From: Wolfiporia cocos | Taxonomy: Eukaryota > Basidiomycota > Agaricomycetes > Polyporales > Phaeolaceae | Reading direction: 5' to 3' | DNA length: 64,000 bases | NCBI GenBank assembly: GCA_029448655.1 | Contig: JACCLO010000005.1 | Span: 1,178,001 to 1,242,000 of the forward strand | Shown here: positions 10,848 through 22,670 of the stretch, piece by piece | Position numbering within the stretch: position 1 is the first letter of the stretch | Layout of the letters: every line of letters starts with the position of its first letter | Notes under the pieces: model-generated | Told to the model about the DNA's origin: nothing | What the model saw: the letters and a program-made list of their open reading frames with translations, nothing else | The model's database searches: none | Translations under genes and position numbers: made by a program

Positions 10848-13800
10848 GACCGACGCTGTCCGTCGTCGAGCGCGATGTCGGCGCATGCCTGCACGGCGAA
10901 GTTATGTGAGCGTGAGTGCGCCTGCCGTGGAGTGCGAGGAGTCGAGTCTCGGCTTCGCCGCCGCCTGTGCACGTGATTGCATAGCGCTTTGGCTCGCTTG
11001 TATGGTTGTCAGCGACACTGGACAACGAGCCGTACCGTACAACGTCGCCGTGTCGCGTAGCGTTGTTGACAGCCAGACCGCCTATGCTGCTGCTGGCTGT
11101 GGAACCTGTAATGGCCAAGTCCTCGGGTAGCCGCCCACCAAAACCGACGAGCTCTCGAGGCGCCGCCGGAATGGCGGGGGAATGGACGTGTGGTCTATCC
11201 GCTCCGCATTTGTTCAATATTCCTGATGGTGATTACACCGGACCTGTGGCTGCAGACCTGTGGTAGTACACGGCACATGCACGCTTTAGGGCTATACGCT
11301 GCATCCATGTGGACAGTCAGTGGCTTCGTTCGGCTCATGAAATGAATGACATCGTCCGTTCTCGAGACGATGCGCTGTGGCAAGGCGTGAGCGCGCACAA
11401 GTGAGCATCCTGGTTACTGTCTGCAGCACTGACTGCAACAGCACATGCTGTCCACTAACACCGCGGACCGCGCTCGCACGGGGATGCCATCGCGTGTGGC
11501 GACGTCTATCGCGCCTGCAGTTGCCGTTCCTCGCTCTCCAGGCGCAGCAGCTGTATACTTGCATTCCCGGCACGTCAACGTTCAACGCTCGTACTATCCG
11601 GAAACCGCAACACCGAGGGACACTGCGCGGGGTAGCATGTGCTCCTGTACGTATGCTCGCAATTCACCGCCGATTCTGGTGGCGTGCCCCTGCGCCCACG
11701 ACTGTCGGACGAGACTCGGTTTTCCCATCAATTGCACGGTTGTTTGGGCCCTTGACAGAGAAGCTCTGTTAAATTGCCGGAAAAATCCAGAAACAGAAGA
11801 TCCATGCGGTAGGCCCTTGCCATTCGCGCAATGCTGCCTTTCACAGGTCCCTTGCGGCTGGAAGCCCGTCCGCTGCTGCTTCTGCCGCGGCACGCACGGA
11901 CGTCCACGTCAGGCCTCCATTGCAGGAGCGTGCAGAGTGCTCATGTCCGCTGAGTTTTCCCCGCATCTTCCCCTGCTTCCTGATTCTAGCAGCAAACTCT
12001 GCAGGGTACTTACCACATCACGCACGAACGCTGAGCCTCTCCAAACTCCGTTAATCGAGCTTCGATGATGCAGTCACTGATCAAGGCGCTGCACAACAAT
12101 GATCGAGCACTTGGCGAGTCACCGCGCAGCCACGCGTGTTTGTTGGGAGCCCCGCGGTGCGCCAAAGCTATTCCTGTTCGATCTCGCTCTGACGCACTCG
12201 AGTCAAATCCAACGGAGCCCCTAGTACGCCCCAGTGCACAGCGCCGTTTCAGCGTCCCGGATCGCCTCACCACCATTCTGGCAAAGTCTCATGTCTATTC
12301 GCGGACGGGCCAGTGCAGCACTGTGACGCGCGGCGTACCCACTCCAGCCCGCTGTACCATATCTGTCGCTGTACCATATCTGTCGTGCTCCTGACCGGAG
12401 GCCAGCAATTTGTATTCGGGGCCGCTGGCATTACGGGACTGTTTCAAATGCACTGTGCCTTGGCTCTGCGCGGTGTCCGCACCCTCGAAATAAGCGTTAT
12501 CTCTTGCCCATGCTCCTATTTGTGCTCCCAGCAACTGTCCCACCGCGCAGCCCAGACTTGCGGGCCCGGAGCACGCACGGGTGAAAATTGGTAGTGCGAG
12601 AGCAGCGAAATACGCTAGCTCCTTCCGAGACAGCGACGTTTGTTATTAGTCAACGCGGTTGGTCATGCCCTGCGGCAAAATGCATTTAGAACGGGCGGGA
12701 ATTTGGAATGGGAGCTGTCAGCTGCTACAGAGAGCGGACAGGCGCCACGACGGCGACGGTTGATCACGCCCCGCAGAGGAGGCCGGGTTGCGTTGTGCTT
12801 GGCTCGTTGCTGCAAGCGGCTGGGACGCGCGAGAAGCCCCTGCTCGCGTTTCAGAGCGTAAGCCGCGCTCGGCAGCGGTTCTGCGTGTGAGGCGTCCCGC
12901 CGCGAATGGCAGGCGTGCCCCGGGCGAGCGTGCCCAAAACGAGGGGCACGATGCACAATGGAAGAAGCAAGGGACGAGGCCGCATCCAGCTAGCCAGGTA
13001 CGCCGGCCGTGCGCGCAGATGCGGTCTGTCTATACACCCGCGAGAGCCGCGTACGAGCGTGCAGGTCCGCGAGTGCACCAGCCGACGCTGCCGCCCAATG
13101 GCCTCCGCCGGCCGCATGTCGGCGCGGGCCAAAGTCCGCGGCGTGCGGCGGGCGCGTGCGCGATAATTTACGCCGCTCCGCTGCGCGCGGACGGCGAGCG
13201 AGCACGCGCGCTGGCCGCCGAGCCGGGGCACGTGCGAGGATCGCATCGCGCCTGGCGTCGTGCCCGATGCGCGGGAGCCGACGAAGCCAGCCCGCAGGCC
13301 GCTCCGAGGACGCGCGGCGGCAGGTCGCCAGGCAACGCTGCGCGGCGGCCCACGCTGTCTGCTGAGCGGCGCAAGCGAGGCGTTCTAGTGTCCGCGGGTG
13401 CGCAGGCGGTCGGGGGCCTCGTGAGCACTCCGCCGCATCCGAATCGGAGGCGTGCCCGCGCAGGGCCGGCGCGTCGCGCCGCAGAGGCGAGCTGCGCAGT
13501 TCTCGCACCCGATGCGCGGCGGCGCCCCCGTCGAGGCCGGCTGCACGCCGCGCGCTGCTGTTCTAGTGTGGCCCGAGTACGCAATGCCGCCGGGTGCGCG
13601 TGCTGCTGCGACACGTCGCTGTCGCCATGGCCGCGTCGCTCGATCGCGCGACGCTCGGAAAGCGGCCATGCTGCGCTCCTCGAGGCGGGAGAACCGTTCG
13701 GACCGGGACGCGTCCCACGGGGTATGTCACGCCGCACCGTGCAGTGCGAGCCGCCTTGACCTCTGCATCGTCTGCGGGCAGGCGTGTGCTGCGGATGACG

Positions 13801-13929
13801 CGCCGAGTAGCACCCACACGAGCCCGCCACAACGGAGGGTCGGCCGCGCCGCTCTACAGGCGTGCGCACCCACCGCTTGGCACGGGCACACGTGCGCAGG
13901 AACGCAGCGCAAATTCGCAGCGAGAGTGG
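10848..13929. other. 3.1 kb gene-free, GC-rich interval
   Basis: No gene could be supported. From about 12600 the sequence becomes very GC-rich with many GCGCG runs, and long open frames on both strands come from the lack of TA-containing stops. They have Arg/Ala-rich, non-family content and no splice-linked continuation. The part near 10848 should hold the TRP-like promoter, the part near 13900 the promoter of the ING-type gene. Confidence 0.55.
12351..12384. repeat. 17 bp tandem duplication
   Basis: GCTGTACCATATCTGTC occurs twice head to tail (12351-12367 and 12368-12384). Function unknown, probably a local slippage or duplication event. Confidence 0.9.
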
Positions 13930-13963
13930 CCGTATGCCTCGCGCACCCGTATGCCTCGCGCAC
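13930..13963. repeat. 17 bp tandem duplication carrying the ATG of the ING-type gene
   Basis: CCGTATGCCTCGCGCAC is repeated head to tail (13930-13946, 13947-13963). Each copy carries an ATG in the same local context (13934 and 13951), but because 17 is not a multiple of three they lie in different frames. Only 13951 reads into the ING domain; 13934 opens a 16-codon frame. Confidence 0.85.
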
Positions 13964-15688
13964 CTCGCAGCTGCGCGACCCTGAGCGGACCGAGCACCAG
14001 GACCATACGCAGATTGATCGACGCACGCACGCGGCGGGGACAAGCGAACCTGGAGGAGGCGGCTACTATCGCCGCAGAATACGTATCCAGTGAGCCCCAT
14101 CCATTAGCGCCAAGTCTCCCTCGCGTATCCGCTGGGATCACGCTCGCCCCTGTTTCATCGAGCCCGAGGCGTTCCCTCGGACTGCGTACAGTCAATGTGC
14201 GCCCGTGCCGCGCCACGACGCTTAGCGGTCCTCGCGAGCTCCCTGGTGGCTCCTGCTGACACGTCCGGGTACGGGCGGATGCGCTGGGAGCGTCCAGGGC
14301 CCTTACTGATTTGACGTCTTTGTCGTTGTGGCGCCTTGTATTCGTCCTCGCGCCTTACGTCTTCGTTGCCCCCTCGATTGTCATGCTGACCCTGGCGGCG
14401 CACGCGTGCAGGCTTGGACAATCTCCCTGGCGAGACGCAGTTTTTGCTCGACGAAATCAGACACCGCGAGCAGCGCGCGCACGGTGCGTACCTTTGCACA
14501 TTGGCGCGATCACACCTCACCTCCGCGGTTCGCTAACGCCTCCGTCCGATCATCGTGCACATGCGCTGCGCCGCGCCGTGTGCACACCGACGCGATATCA
14601 TTCACGGCACCGTCTACGCTACACGTGCAGAGCTGCAACAGGAGATCCAGCGCGAGAGCTCCAAGTACATCCGCCACTCGCTCAAGTCGGCGCCGGGGCA
14701 GGCGCTCTCGGCGCGGGACGCCGCGATCCCGGACTCGGTCGCGGGCTACTACGCCGAGATGGACCAGCTCGCGGCGGAGAAGGTCGCGCTCGCGGAGCGC
14801 ATGGTGCAGCTCGTCGCGCGGGCGCGGGCGCGGCTCAACCACGACCTCGACCGGGTGCTCGCGCTGCAGGGCGAGGCGGACCCCGTGCTGCAGGGCGGCC
14901 TGTTCGCGCCCAGCGCGCGCGCGGCCGTGTCCGTCGTGGACCGGGTGAACGAGAGCCTGCGCAGCGCGATCGCGATCCCCGAGGCGGTGCCCGCGCCGCC
15001 CGCCGCGCCGCCGCAGCCGCCCACGAAGAGTGCGTGTTCTCCCGAGCCGGACGCGGCGCATGCTAACCGAGCCTTCTTCCGCGTTGTGCTGGCGCGCGTG
15101 CGGCTCGGTACGTAAACAGAGCGGCGCACGATGGGTGCGGCGTCTGCGGGGAGCATCAAGCTGCCGAGCCCCGCGCCGATGACCGCGGGCGCGTACGGCG
15201 CGCAGCGGTCGCGGCTCGGGCAGCAGGTGTCGGTGCGCCCGTCGCCGCTGCGGTCGCGGCGGGCGACGGCGTCGTCCGGGGCGGACCCGGACGAGGACGC
15301 GGAGGGGGAGGACGACGTGGACGACGCGCTCGAGGAGGGCGGGGACGCGGAGGACAAGGAGCTGTACTGTTTCTGCCAGAAGCTGTCCTACGGGGAGGTG
15401 AGTTGCGGCGCCGGAGCGCCGGGTGCTTCGCGCCGGCTCGCGCAAGGCAGGACGAGTGCTGACTCTGGCGCAGATGATCGCGTGCGACAACCCAAACTGC
15501 CGCTACCAATGGGTGAGTGCGCCACAGCTCTCGCGCGCGCCGCGGCTGACGGGGCACAGTTCCACCTGCCGTGCGTGAACCTGAAGCCGCCGCTGCCGGA
15601 GAACTGGTTCTGCGAGGACTGCGTGGCGAACATGAAGAAGGGCGTCGCGGGCGGGGTGGGGGCGGGGCGGAAGGGCCGCAAGAAGTGA
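13951..15688 (+). CDS. ING-family PHD-finger chromatin protein (Yng2/Pho23-like)
   Basis: Six exons: 13951-14089, 14412-14483, 14631-15029, 15120-15397, 15474-15512 (39 nt), 15560-15688; 1056 nt, 351 residues. The N-terminal ING domain reads ANLEEAATIAAEYVSS, SLDNLPGETQFLLDEIRHREQRAHE, LQQEIQRESSKYIRHSL, with a helical continuation through MDQLAAEKVALAERMVQLVARA. The middle is Pro/Ala-rich with a KKRRT basic patch. The C-terminal PHD finger is C4HC3: YCFCQK..GE, MIACDNPNCRYQW, FHLPCV, WFCEDC, ending in a Lys/Gly-rich tail. ING proteins bind H3K4me3 through the PHD finger and recruit histone acetyltransferase or deacetylase complexes. Introns 1 (322 bp) and 2 (147 bp) are long for this window. 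The start codon is the weakest point: the frame is open upstream and the chosen ATG lies in a 17 bp duplication. Confidence 0.88.
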
Positions 15689-16330
15689 GGCTGGACGCGC
15701 GGGAGCCGGGAGAGGTGGGAGTGGGACGTGTTGCAGCTGGGTTCTGAGCGCGCGCTGGAGCGGGCGGGCGTCTGTCCGGGTTTGTCCCTACTGGTCGCCA
15801 TGGAGTAACAAGACGCCGTGGCGTGCGGGAGAGGCCGAAGATCTTCGGCGGGGGAGGTGGATCGGAGGGAGATCCAGCGTGAGATGAGTGCACAGCTCAC
15901 TTCGGGTGGATGCGCCCCATATCGGGCAGCAGAGCACTCTGTCGCAGCGCGTTTCAAATTGCCCGTAACCAGGGTCTCCGCCGGGCGTGGGAGCGTGACG
16001 TGACGCGGCTGCCTGGTGGCGGTGTGCACCGGCGGTGCGGTGCTGTGTGCACGGCGAAGGATGGACGGTGGGCCACTGGGGGATATGCGGGCGCGGGCGC
16101 ACGGACAGTGCCGCCGGTCACACTGCCCAGACGCAGCCTGCGTCCCAGACGCGGTGTCCCAGACGCAGTCCCAGCCGCCGCGGGACAGGCGCCCCACTAG
16201 GCCGAATGCGGCGGCACAGGTTGGCGGGACCCCGGGACGCCACGGCGGGCATATTCAAAACCCAGGCGATTTTGGAGGACACAGTGTCTCCCGAACACGT
16301 CCCTGGTCCTCGCAGCCATCTTATCCGCCC
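15689..16330. other. spacer between ING-type and GATA genes
   Basis: 642 bp between two co-oriented genes. The GATA reading frame stays open upstream to 16016, but the residues there are not conserved-looking, so the region is taken as 3' UTR plus promoter/5' UTR. Confidence 0.5.
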
Positions 16331-17920
16331 ATGGAGCCCCTCCTCTTCGACTGCACCCCCTACTCGGACGCGTCCACGCCCCGCACGCCCTCCCCCCGCG
16401 CCGACATGCAGCCCTTTGCGCCCGAGCCGCACTACAAGCACGCCCTCGACCTCCACCCGCAGCGCTACATGTACGACGTCCACGACGACTCCGGCGCAGT
16501 CGTCCCCGAGCAGCACACCCTCGACGCCGCCCACATGTGGTCCGCGCCCTACCCCGCCTCGTACAACCCCCCCAGCTCCCGCGGCTCCCTCCTCGACGAG
16601 CTCTACGACCAGCCCGAGGCCGACTACTTTGACCGCCGCCACCAGCAGCCCGCCGCGCACCACTGGGCCACCCTCCCCCAGACCGCGCACGCGGAGAGCC
16701 CCCTCCCCCACACCATGCGCCACGTCCACGACATCGCCATGACGCGCCGCAACACCTTCCCCTACGTCCGCCAGGACCGCGCCGAGGCCATGTACACGCC
16801 CCCGCCGTTCATGGGCAGCGACCACGACTCGGTCTCGAGCAGCCCGTACGGCTCCCGCCCCGGCACCGTCTACAGCGAGCCGCTCTCGATCGACAACTCG
16901 CCGCAGCTCACCATGTGCGAGCCCCTCCACCCGCACATGGAGGAGCCGTTCGCGCACACCGTGCCCTCCCCGCACCCGTACCCCGACTACCACCACCTCG
17001 ACGGCATCAAGACGGAGGACGCGCCCGTCATCGTGCCCTCGCAGACCGCGTTCATGCGCCCCGGCTCCGGCGGCATGCACCCGCTCCCGTGCCTCCAGCC
17101 GCACAACGGCATCCTCGTCCAGCACACGGACGACGCCGCGTCCAAGGAGACGCAGTACCTCCGCCGCCGCTGCAACAACTGCCACACCACCGAGCCCCCG
17201 AGCTGGCGCCGCTCGACGCTCAACCCGGGCAAGATCGTCTGCAACAAGTGCGGCCTCTACGAGCGCACGCACCTCCGCCCGCGCCCGCTCCGCTTCGACG
17301 AGCTCCGCGCAGGCAGCAAGTCGCGCAAGCAGCCGAAGGGCGCCGGCAGCCCCAAGGCCGGCAAGCTCTCGCCCATGGTCAAGAAGGAGCCCGGCGAGGG
17401 CCAGATCGAGGGCAGCGGCATGATGCCCCGGCGCTCGTCCGTCTCGTCCTCCACGGGCTCGTCCGTCTCGAGCGACTGGGACGACAATGGTGCGTACATT
17501 CCCACCCCCGTGTCAAGAAGCGCCGCTTAACCGCCCGTCTGTTCAGTCTCGGTGTACTCGTCAGGGTCCGCGCCGCCCTCGTCGATGGGCTCGCCCGCGG
17601 CGCAGACATACCCGATCCCGCGCGACGCCAACTCACAGTCGCCCCCGCTCGCCGTCGACGGCGGCATCCGGCTCCCGAACGCGCCGCTGAGCGACATCGC
17701 GGGCCTCCAGCAGCAGCAGCAGCACCCGCACACGCCGCGCAAGTCCGCGACGGCGCCGATGCCGTACTACTCGCAGCAGCAGCCGGACTACTACCGCCGG
17801 GGGTCGCTCTCCGCGCCGCACGAGATGCGCCCGCTCGACGTGCCCATCCCCGAGGTGACTGGCTGGCAGAGCGTGCCGATGCCCGAGCCCACGGCGAAGG
17901 CGCACAAGGTCGTGGCGTGA
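16331..17920 (+). CDS. GATA-type zinc finger transcription factor
   Basis: Two exons, 16331-17489 and 17547-17920 (intron GTGCGT..TTCAG); 1533 nt, 510 residues. The start ATG has a good context (CGCCCATGG) and opens MEPLLFDCTPYSDAS. One zinc finger: C281-x2-C284-x19-C304-x2-C307 (CNNCHTTEPPSWRRS..CNKCG), followed by the basic tail LYERTHLRPRP. No PAS, LOV or second finger is seen, so it is not a WC-2 or a two-finger siderophore regulator. The rest is Pro/Ser/His-rich and disordered, with a Gln run (QQQQQ) in exon 2. It probably binds GATA/WGATAR sites in the nucleus; target pathway unknown. Codon third positions are extremely GC-rich, which makes long antisense open frames that are not genes. 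Confidence 0.9.
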
Positions 17921-20900
17921 GCTGCGCCAACGCAACACCCGTAGACTGGCACGCCCCGCGCGCCGCCGCTCGTTTCTATCTATTGCTGCATCCACCATAA
18001 CTGTACGTCGATTCCCGCACGCCCGCCGCGCGCGGGCGCTGATATCCCAAAACGGCCATACCATACGCGTGCGCGGCACGCCACGACGATGACGCGCGGG
18101 CGAAAAGCTGTACTGCCCATTGTATCACTCACTCGCATTGCATGGTTCGCACTCACGAATCGGTCCTCATGCGCCCATATTTTTTGTTACTTATTGGTTT
18201 CGATTCGTTTCCTGCCGCTGCTTTTCGCTTGCTCCCTCTGCCTGTTTATCTCGTCTGGTGCCGTGTCGGACGGACTGGCGTGCGCGCTCTAACTATCTAT
18301 TGGTCCTTGTCGTACAAGCTCTCCCACCCACTCTGCATATCAGTGTAATGTTAGCCTATAGGATCTCGTACAGATGCAATCCAAAGAAAAAGAAGTGAAA
18401 CAGCAGCCCGTGTGGTGCGATATCCGCCGCGCCTCGCACCGCCCACAACAAGAAGCGTCGACTTCGAAGAAGCAGAGCTGTCCGAGAGCCGGGGCTTCTG
18501 CATCTCAGAGCCTGAAGCTTGCACCCTATCCTGGCAGCACCGGGGGGCCAGCAGCACAGCAAACGGGCGCGCGCGTGCATGTGGTGCAATCCGCCGAGGA
18601 GCCTCCCCGCGCGATATTGCGAGCTTCTGGCCCTCGCCCCCGGCCTGCGAAGCACACCGCGAGCGCCCCGCGCTGGCGACCCGCCGCGCCTTCTAGCCCG
18701 TCGAGTAGGGGATGGACTAAGGGCGCACAGCGCAGGGGGTGGACGCAGGTGCCCGTGCAGCCCGCACCATGTGCCGCGTGGGCGGCCGGTACTGCCACCA
18801 GGCTATCGAGCGCGCGGCGCGGCGGCGGAAAGAACGTTTGCCCGCGCGGGCACGTCTCCTGTCTATTGTGCTGGCCCGGCCGGGCCGCGGCGCCCTGGCC
18901 GCTTCGCGGCGGAGCACGCAAGAAGCAGACCGACGTACGTACGGGAGCTGCGTGGACGAGCTGGGCGCGCGCGTGAACAGTGCGCATCGCGATTGCGCGC
19001 GCGCAGATCGGATCGCGATCCCGCGCGTGCGGCGGGGCACTGATGACGTGCGCTGGCCCGTGCGTGGACCGAGCGCACGTCCGAGTCCGCGCGCGCGTGG
19101 GCTGCGCTTGGCGCGCTGCGTGGCAAACTGTATGGGCCAGCACGCGCGCACCCTCGATCGCGTTTTGCGCTCGCTCCGACGCGCGTCGGGGCCGGCGCCG
19201 CTCCCTGCGCGGCGCAAATTTATCCACGGCGCGCGTGGGCCCGGGCACGAGGCGTGCTACTGTGCGCGCACACGCTGACGGAGCATGCACGCGGGCGGGG
19301 CGGAGGCTTGTGCGCCGGCTGCTTCTGCGAAGTGTGGCTCCGGCGCAGACGCGGCGCGCCTATCTGCATTTGCGCGGGCAGAGCGCGCAGCGAATGGACT
19401 CCGAGGAGCGCATGTCCACCTGTGACATGAGCTCCACTGACACACGTCTGTCTTCGCGAATATGCAGCGGTGCACGTGTGTCCATGATGCGCCACCCCGA
19501 CGGCCGCCGCTGGCCAGGATTTGCATAGGATGCACGTCAGCGTGGCGTGTGCTCTGGCCCTCGCCCGGCCGCGCCCGTCGTCGCTCTCGGCTGGGCGCAG
19601 GCTGCCAGGAGCGCGGACAAGTCGACAGGGTCCTCGGCATCTCTCGCTGCGCTCGGGGAACAGTCGGCAATTCCTGCACGCACAGGCAATATTGCCGGCC
19701 TCCGCGCATCAGGGCGCGCGGGCCCTGTGAAGGAGCTGCTCGCCGTGCACCCTGCCCTGGCCCGATGAGCCCGGCTCTGCTGCCCCTGCCTCGAAGCAGG
19801 CAGCAGGCGCCACAGCTCCTCCCCGCGCCACGTCAGGACTCGCGAGGACCACGGAGTTTACGGGATGGTGCGGCAAGCGACTTCCCTGGCCAGGCTGCCG
19901 CGGGCGCTGGCGTCGCACGCTTCTTCTGCGCGGGAAGCGGGCGCCACGTCCCCGCTGTGGGCCCGGCGCAACCATCTTGCGACGGTGCTGCCGCTGATCA
20001 CCTGCGCGCGCAGATCGTGACAAAGGCGCGCGCAAGGGTGGCACGGGCAGCTCGATACGCCCGCGCACGCACGCAGGCCCGCGCGTGTGCTTCTCTCTCG
20101 GACGATGCCATAACGCTGCATGCTTCCCGGACGTCACCCAGCCCGCGTCCTCGAGCCCTTGGCGCCGTGCCCGTGGCGCCCCCGGGATATCCCCGCGCCG
20201 CTTCGCAGACAGAAGCAGAAGCCTCTGCAGGGCCCACCGCTGCGGTAACGCTGCGCCCGCCCGACGCGGCTCCCTCCCGCAGCTGGCGCAGGCCACCCGC
20301 CCCATCAGCGATCCCGCGCGCCACACTCGCTGCCACAGGCGGAGACACCCGCCGCCGCACTTCTGCACCGCGGACGGGGCGGGCACCCGGGCAGCGCGGG
20401 CCACTGGCCAGGGTGCGGCCAGGGCACTAGCCGCTTCGTGGCTATCTACGCGCACCCAGCCAGCGGCGGACTCAATGGCTCTGGAGCGCACGAGGTGCGA
20501 ACGCACGGCAACGACCGCACGCGCGGCCCTGCACTAGCTGCGCACTCGGTGCGATCTCAGATCGTCCGAACGCCGCGCTGCGCCGGGCCACCGTTGCGGA
20601 TGAATGAGTGCATGCGCTGACGACACTCGAAGCACCGTGCGGTCGATGGTGCTGTCTCCGCGGTGCGGCGCGCAGCGGTCATGTGCAGGCCCGGGGTAGC
20701 GGAGAATGCGGCCTCGCGCCCGCGCGTGCTTCCGGCCGTCCATTCCCAAGGCGTGCGCGCCCCGCGTACGTACACGGACGCCGCGTGCTTCTCGCGCGCC
20801 CGTGTGCGTGCCCCAGCGGCCGCCCCCAGATCGCCCGCGCGCAATCTCGCGGCGACGCCCGCGAGGAGATCCATCCGGGCCCCTAGGCTTATCGTGCGCG

Positions 20901-21587
20901 CTGCGCGCCCGCGCCCGCGAGCCTCTTACGTCGCGCGCGGCCTTGCCCCCTGTGTTCAAGTGCGCCCCGGCGAGCGACAGCCGCACGCACCGCCAGCGCG
21001 CACCGGCCCTGAATTCATCCTGCGCAGAACGTGCGACGCCGTGGCAGCGTGGCCGCGCGGTGGCACGGCACCGCGGCACGCCGCCTGCCCTGCGCGACGG
21101 CTTCCCGTGCACAGAAGAGAAGCCCTGTGGGCTGGCACCGGCGAGTGCCTGTGCGGAAGCGCGTACTGCTGCTTGGGAGCGCCGTGGCTGGGTGTGGCGC
21201 GCCCGTGCGGAAGCGCGTGGGCACGCGGGGTAGGGGACTGGGAGGACGCGCCCGTTGCGTAGATTGGGGGAGACACGGTTCCTGGAGTCTGTGCTGCAGA
21301 TGCGATGCTCATAATAGACATGGGCAGCTAGGCCCTGCGCGGGACATCTACGAATACGACTTCGCGTTGAGCGTCGGATAGCGATCAGTGTACGTACATG
21401 GCTGTGACAGATATCAAGATCGTGGTCAATTGCGCGGTCAGCTGATTCGAGGATCAAGCCAATTCACGTCCACTGCGCATTGACCGGTGCTGTGTCCACT
21501 ACGCCGTTTGTGTCGAGCATCCGCTATTCACTCTCTCAATACGCGGTCGGCGCTCGCGCGCACATCACATCGCCAACAACCTCCGCG
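17921..21587. other. 3.7 kb gene-free, GC-rich interval
   Basis: The first ~450 bp are T-rich and look like 3' UTR/terminator of the GATA gene. About 18500-21250 is extremely GC-rich with abundant GCGC. Open frames of up to about 320 codons occur on both strands, but their Arg/Ala/Pro-rich products resemble no family and overlap each other. No gene supported. Confidence 0.55.
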
Positions 21588-22670
21588 ATGAGCAACACCG
21601 TTGTATTCCCGGGCGCGCTTCTCGCCGGTGGCACCAGTACTAGCGACAACGCCGCGTCCGTGTCCGCGCACTCCCACCGCGCCACCGCGCTGGAGATCTG
21701 CGAGCTCGTGTACGCCCCCGCGCGTCCCTCGTGGGACGCGCTCGAGCGGTTCTACGAGCCCGGCGCGACGTACGAGAGCCCGCTCGTCACCGCGACGTCC
21801 CGCGCGGCGATCGCAGACGTCCACGCGCTCGCGCACCGGCTCGCGCAGCTCGATGTCCCGCGGCCCGCCGCGCTCCTGCACGCGCTGCTCGGCGGCGGCG
21901 ACGGCGGCGCCGCGCTCGCCTCGTTCACGGCGGTGCGCGTGTGGGACGAGGTGCGCGACGTCGCGGAGACCGACAGCTTCGGTGAGTCTGCGCGGACGTC
22001 CTCCCACTAGTGCGCGATCTGTGAGCGATCGTGATCGAGACGGCGTCGCGCCCGATCAGAACGTCGTTCGCGTGTGCTGCTCCGTGCTCATGAGCTCTCG
22101 CGCAGACGGACACCACAAGGCCATCGTCGAGCACACGCTCCACATCGACCTCCTCCCCGGGCTCCTCGGCCCGGGCAGCCTCGGCCCCTCCGCGCCACCA
22201 GCATCAGCATCAGCAGCATCATCACCGGCAGCACCGAGCGAGCTCGTCGCCGTTTCATCACCGCACCACCCCCTGCCTCGCCCGCGCGACCCGCCGCCGC
22301 CGCCCCTGCGCCTCTCGCTCCCCGTCCTCACGCGCCTCTCGTTCAACGACGCCGGCAGGATCACGCACCACCGCGACTTCTGGGACGCGAAGGTGCGTCG
22401 CGCTCCCGCCCCGCGCCCCCGGCGCCGCCGCTGACCCCCGCCCCGCAGGACCTCCTGGGCCTCCTGCCAGGGATGGCGCTCGTGCAGTGGGTGGCGACGC
22501 GCGCGCTCGCCCATGGTATAAGCGCGCTCGTGCGTGCGGGCCGCGTGCTCGTGCGGGCGCGCGGGGATGGGGATGGGGATGAGGGCGCGGGCGGGAGGGA
22601 CGAGGAGGAGGGCCTGGCGCGCGGGCGGGCCATCAAGGGCTCGTCGGGCGCGGGGCGGGCGCAGGCGTGA
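21588..22670 (+). CDS. NTF2-like (SnoaL/SigF-like fold) protein
   Basis: Three exons: 21588-21981, 22106-22392, 22449-22670; 903 nt, 300 residues. The pattern ALEICELVYAPARPSWDALERFYEPGATYESPLVTATSRAAIADVHAL fits an NTF2-like cone fold with its opening helix pair. The beta-sheet follows (FTAVRVWDEVRDVAETDSF, KAIVEHTLHIDLLP, LRLSLPVLTRLSFNDAGRITHHRDFWD) and a helix (DLLGLLPGMALVQWVATRALAHGI). A Ser/Pro/Ala-rich insertion (about residues 165-205) interrupts the sheet. Some fungal proteins of this type are described as SigF-like NTF2 domain proteins. No catalytic residues can be assigned; role unknown. The start at 21588 avoids an unconserved in-frame extension to 21480. Confidence 0.75.

Noticed and set aside
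12788..14100. Long open frames on both strands (e.g. 12788-13759 plus, 13168-14100 minus)
   Set aside because: They overlap each other in all frames in very GC-rich DNA, encode Arg/Ala-rich text without motifs, and are explained by scarcity of TA-containing stops.
14311..15490. Frames of 250-330 codons overlapping the ING-type gene on both strands
   Set aside because: Shadows of the GC-rich ING exons; only the spliced frame has the ING and PHD motifs.
16118..18000. 384-codon minus-strand frame and 361-codon plus-strand frame over the GATA gene
   Set aside because: Low-complexity translations of GC-rich codons in the wrong frame.
19462..20506. Open frames of 322 and 265 codons in the 18.5-21 kb GC-rich block
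   Set aside because: Opposite-strand overlapping pair without motif or splice support; compositional artefact.
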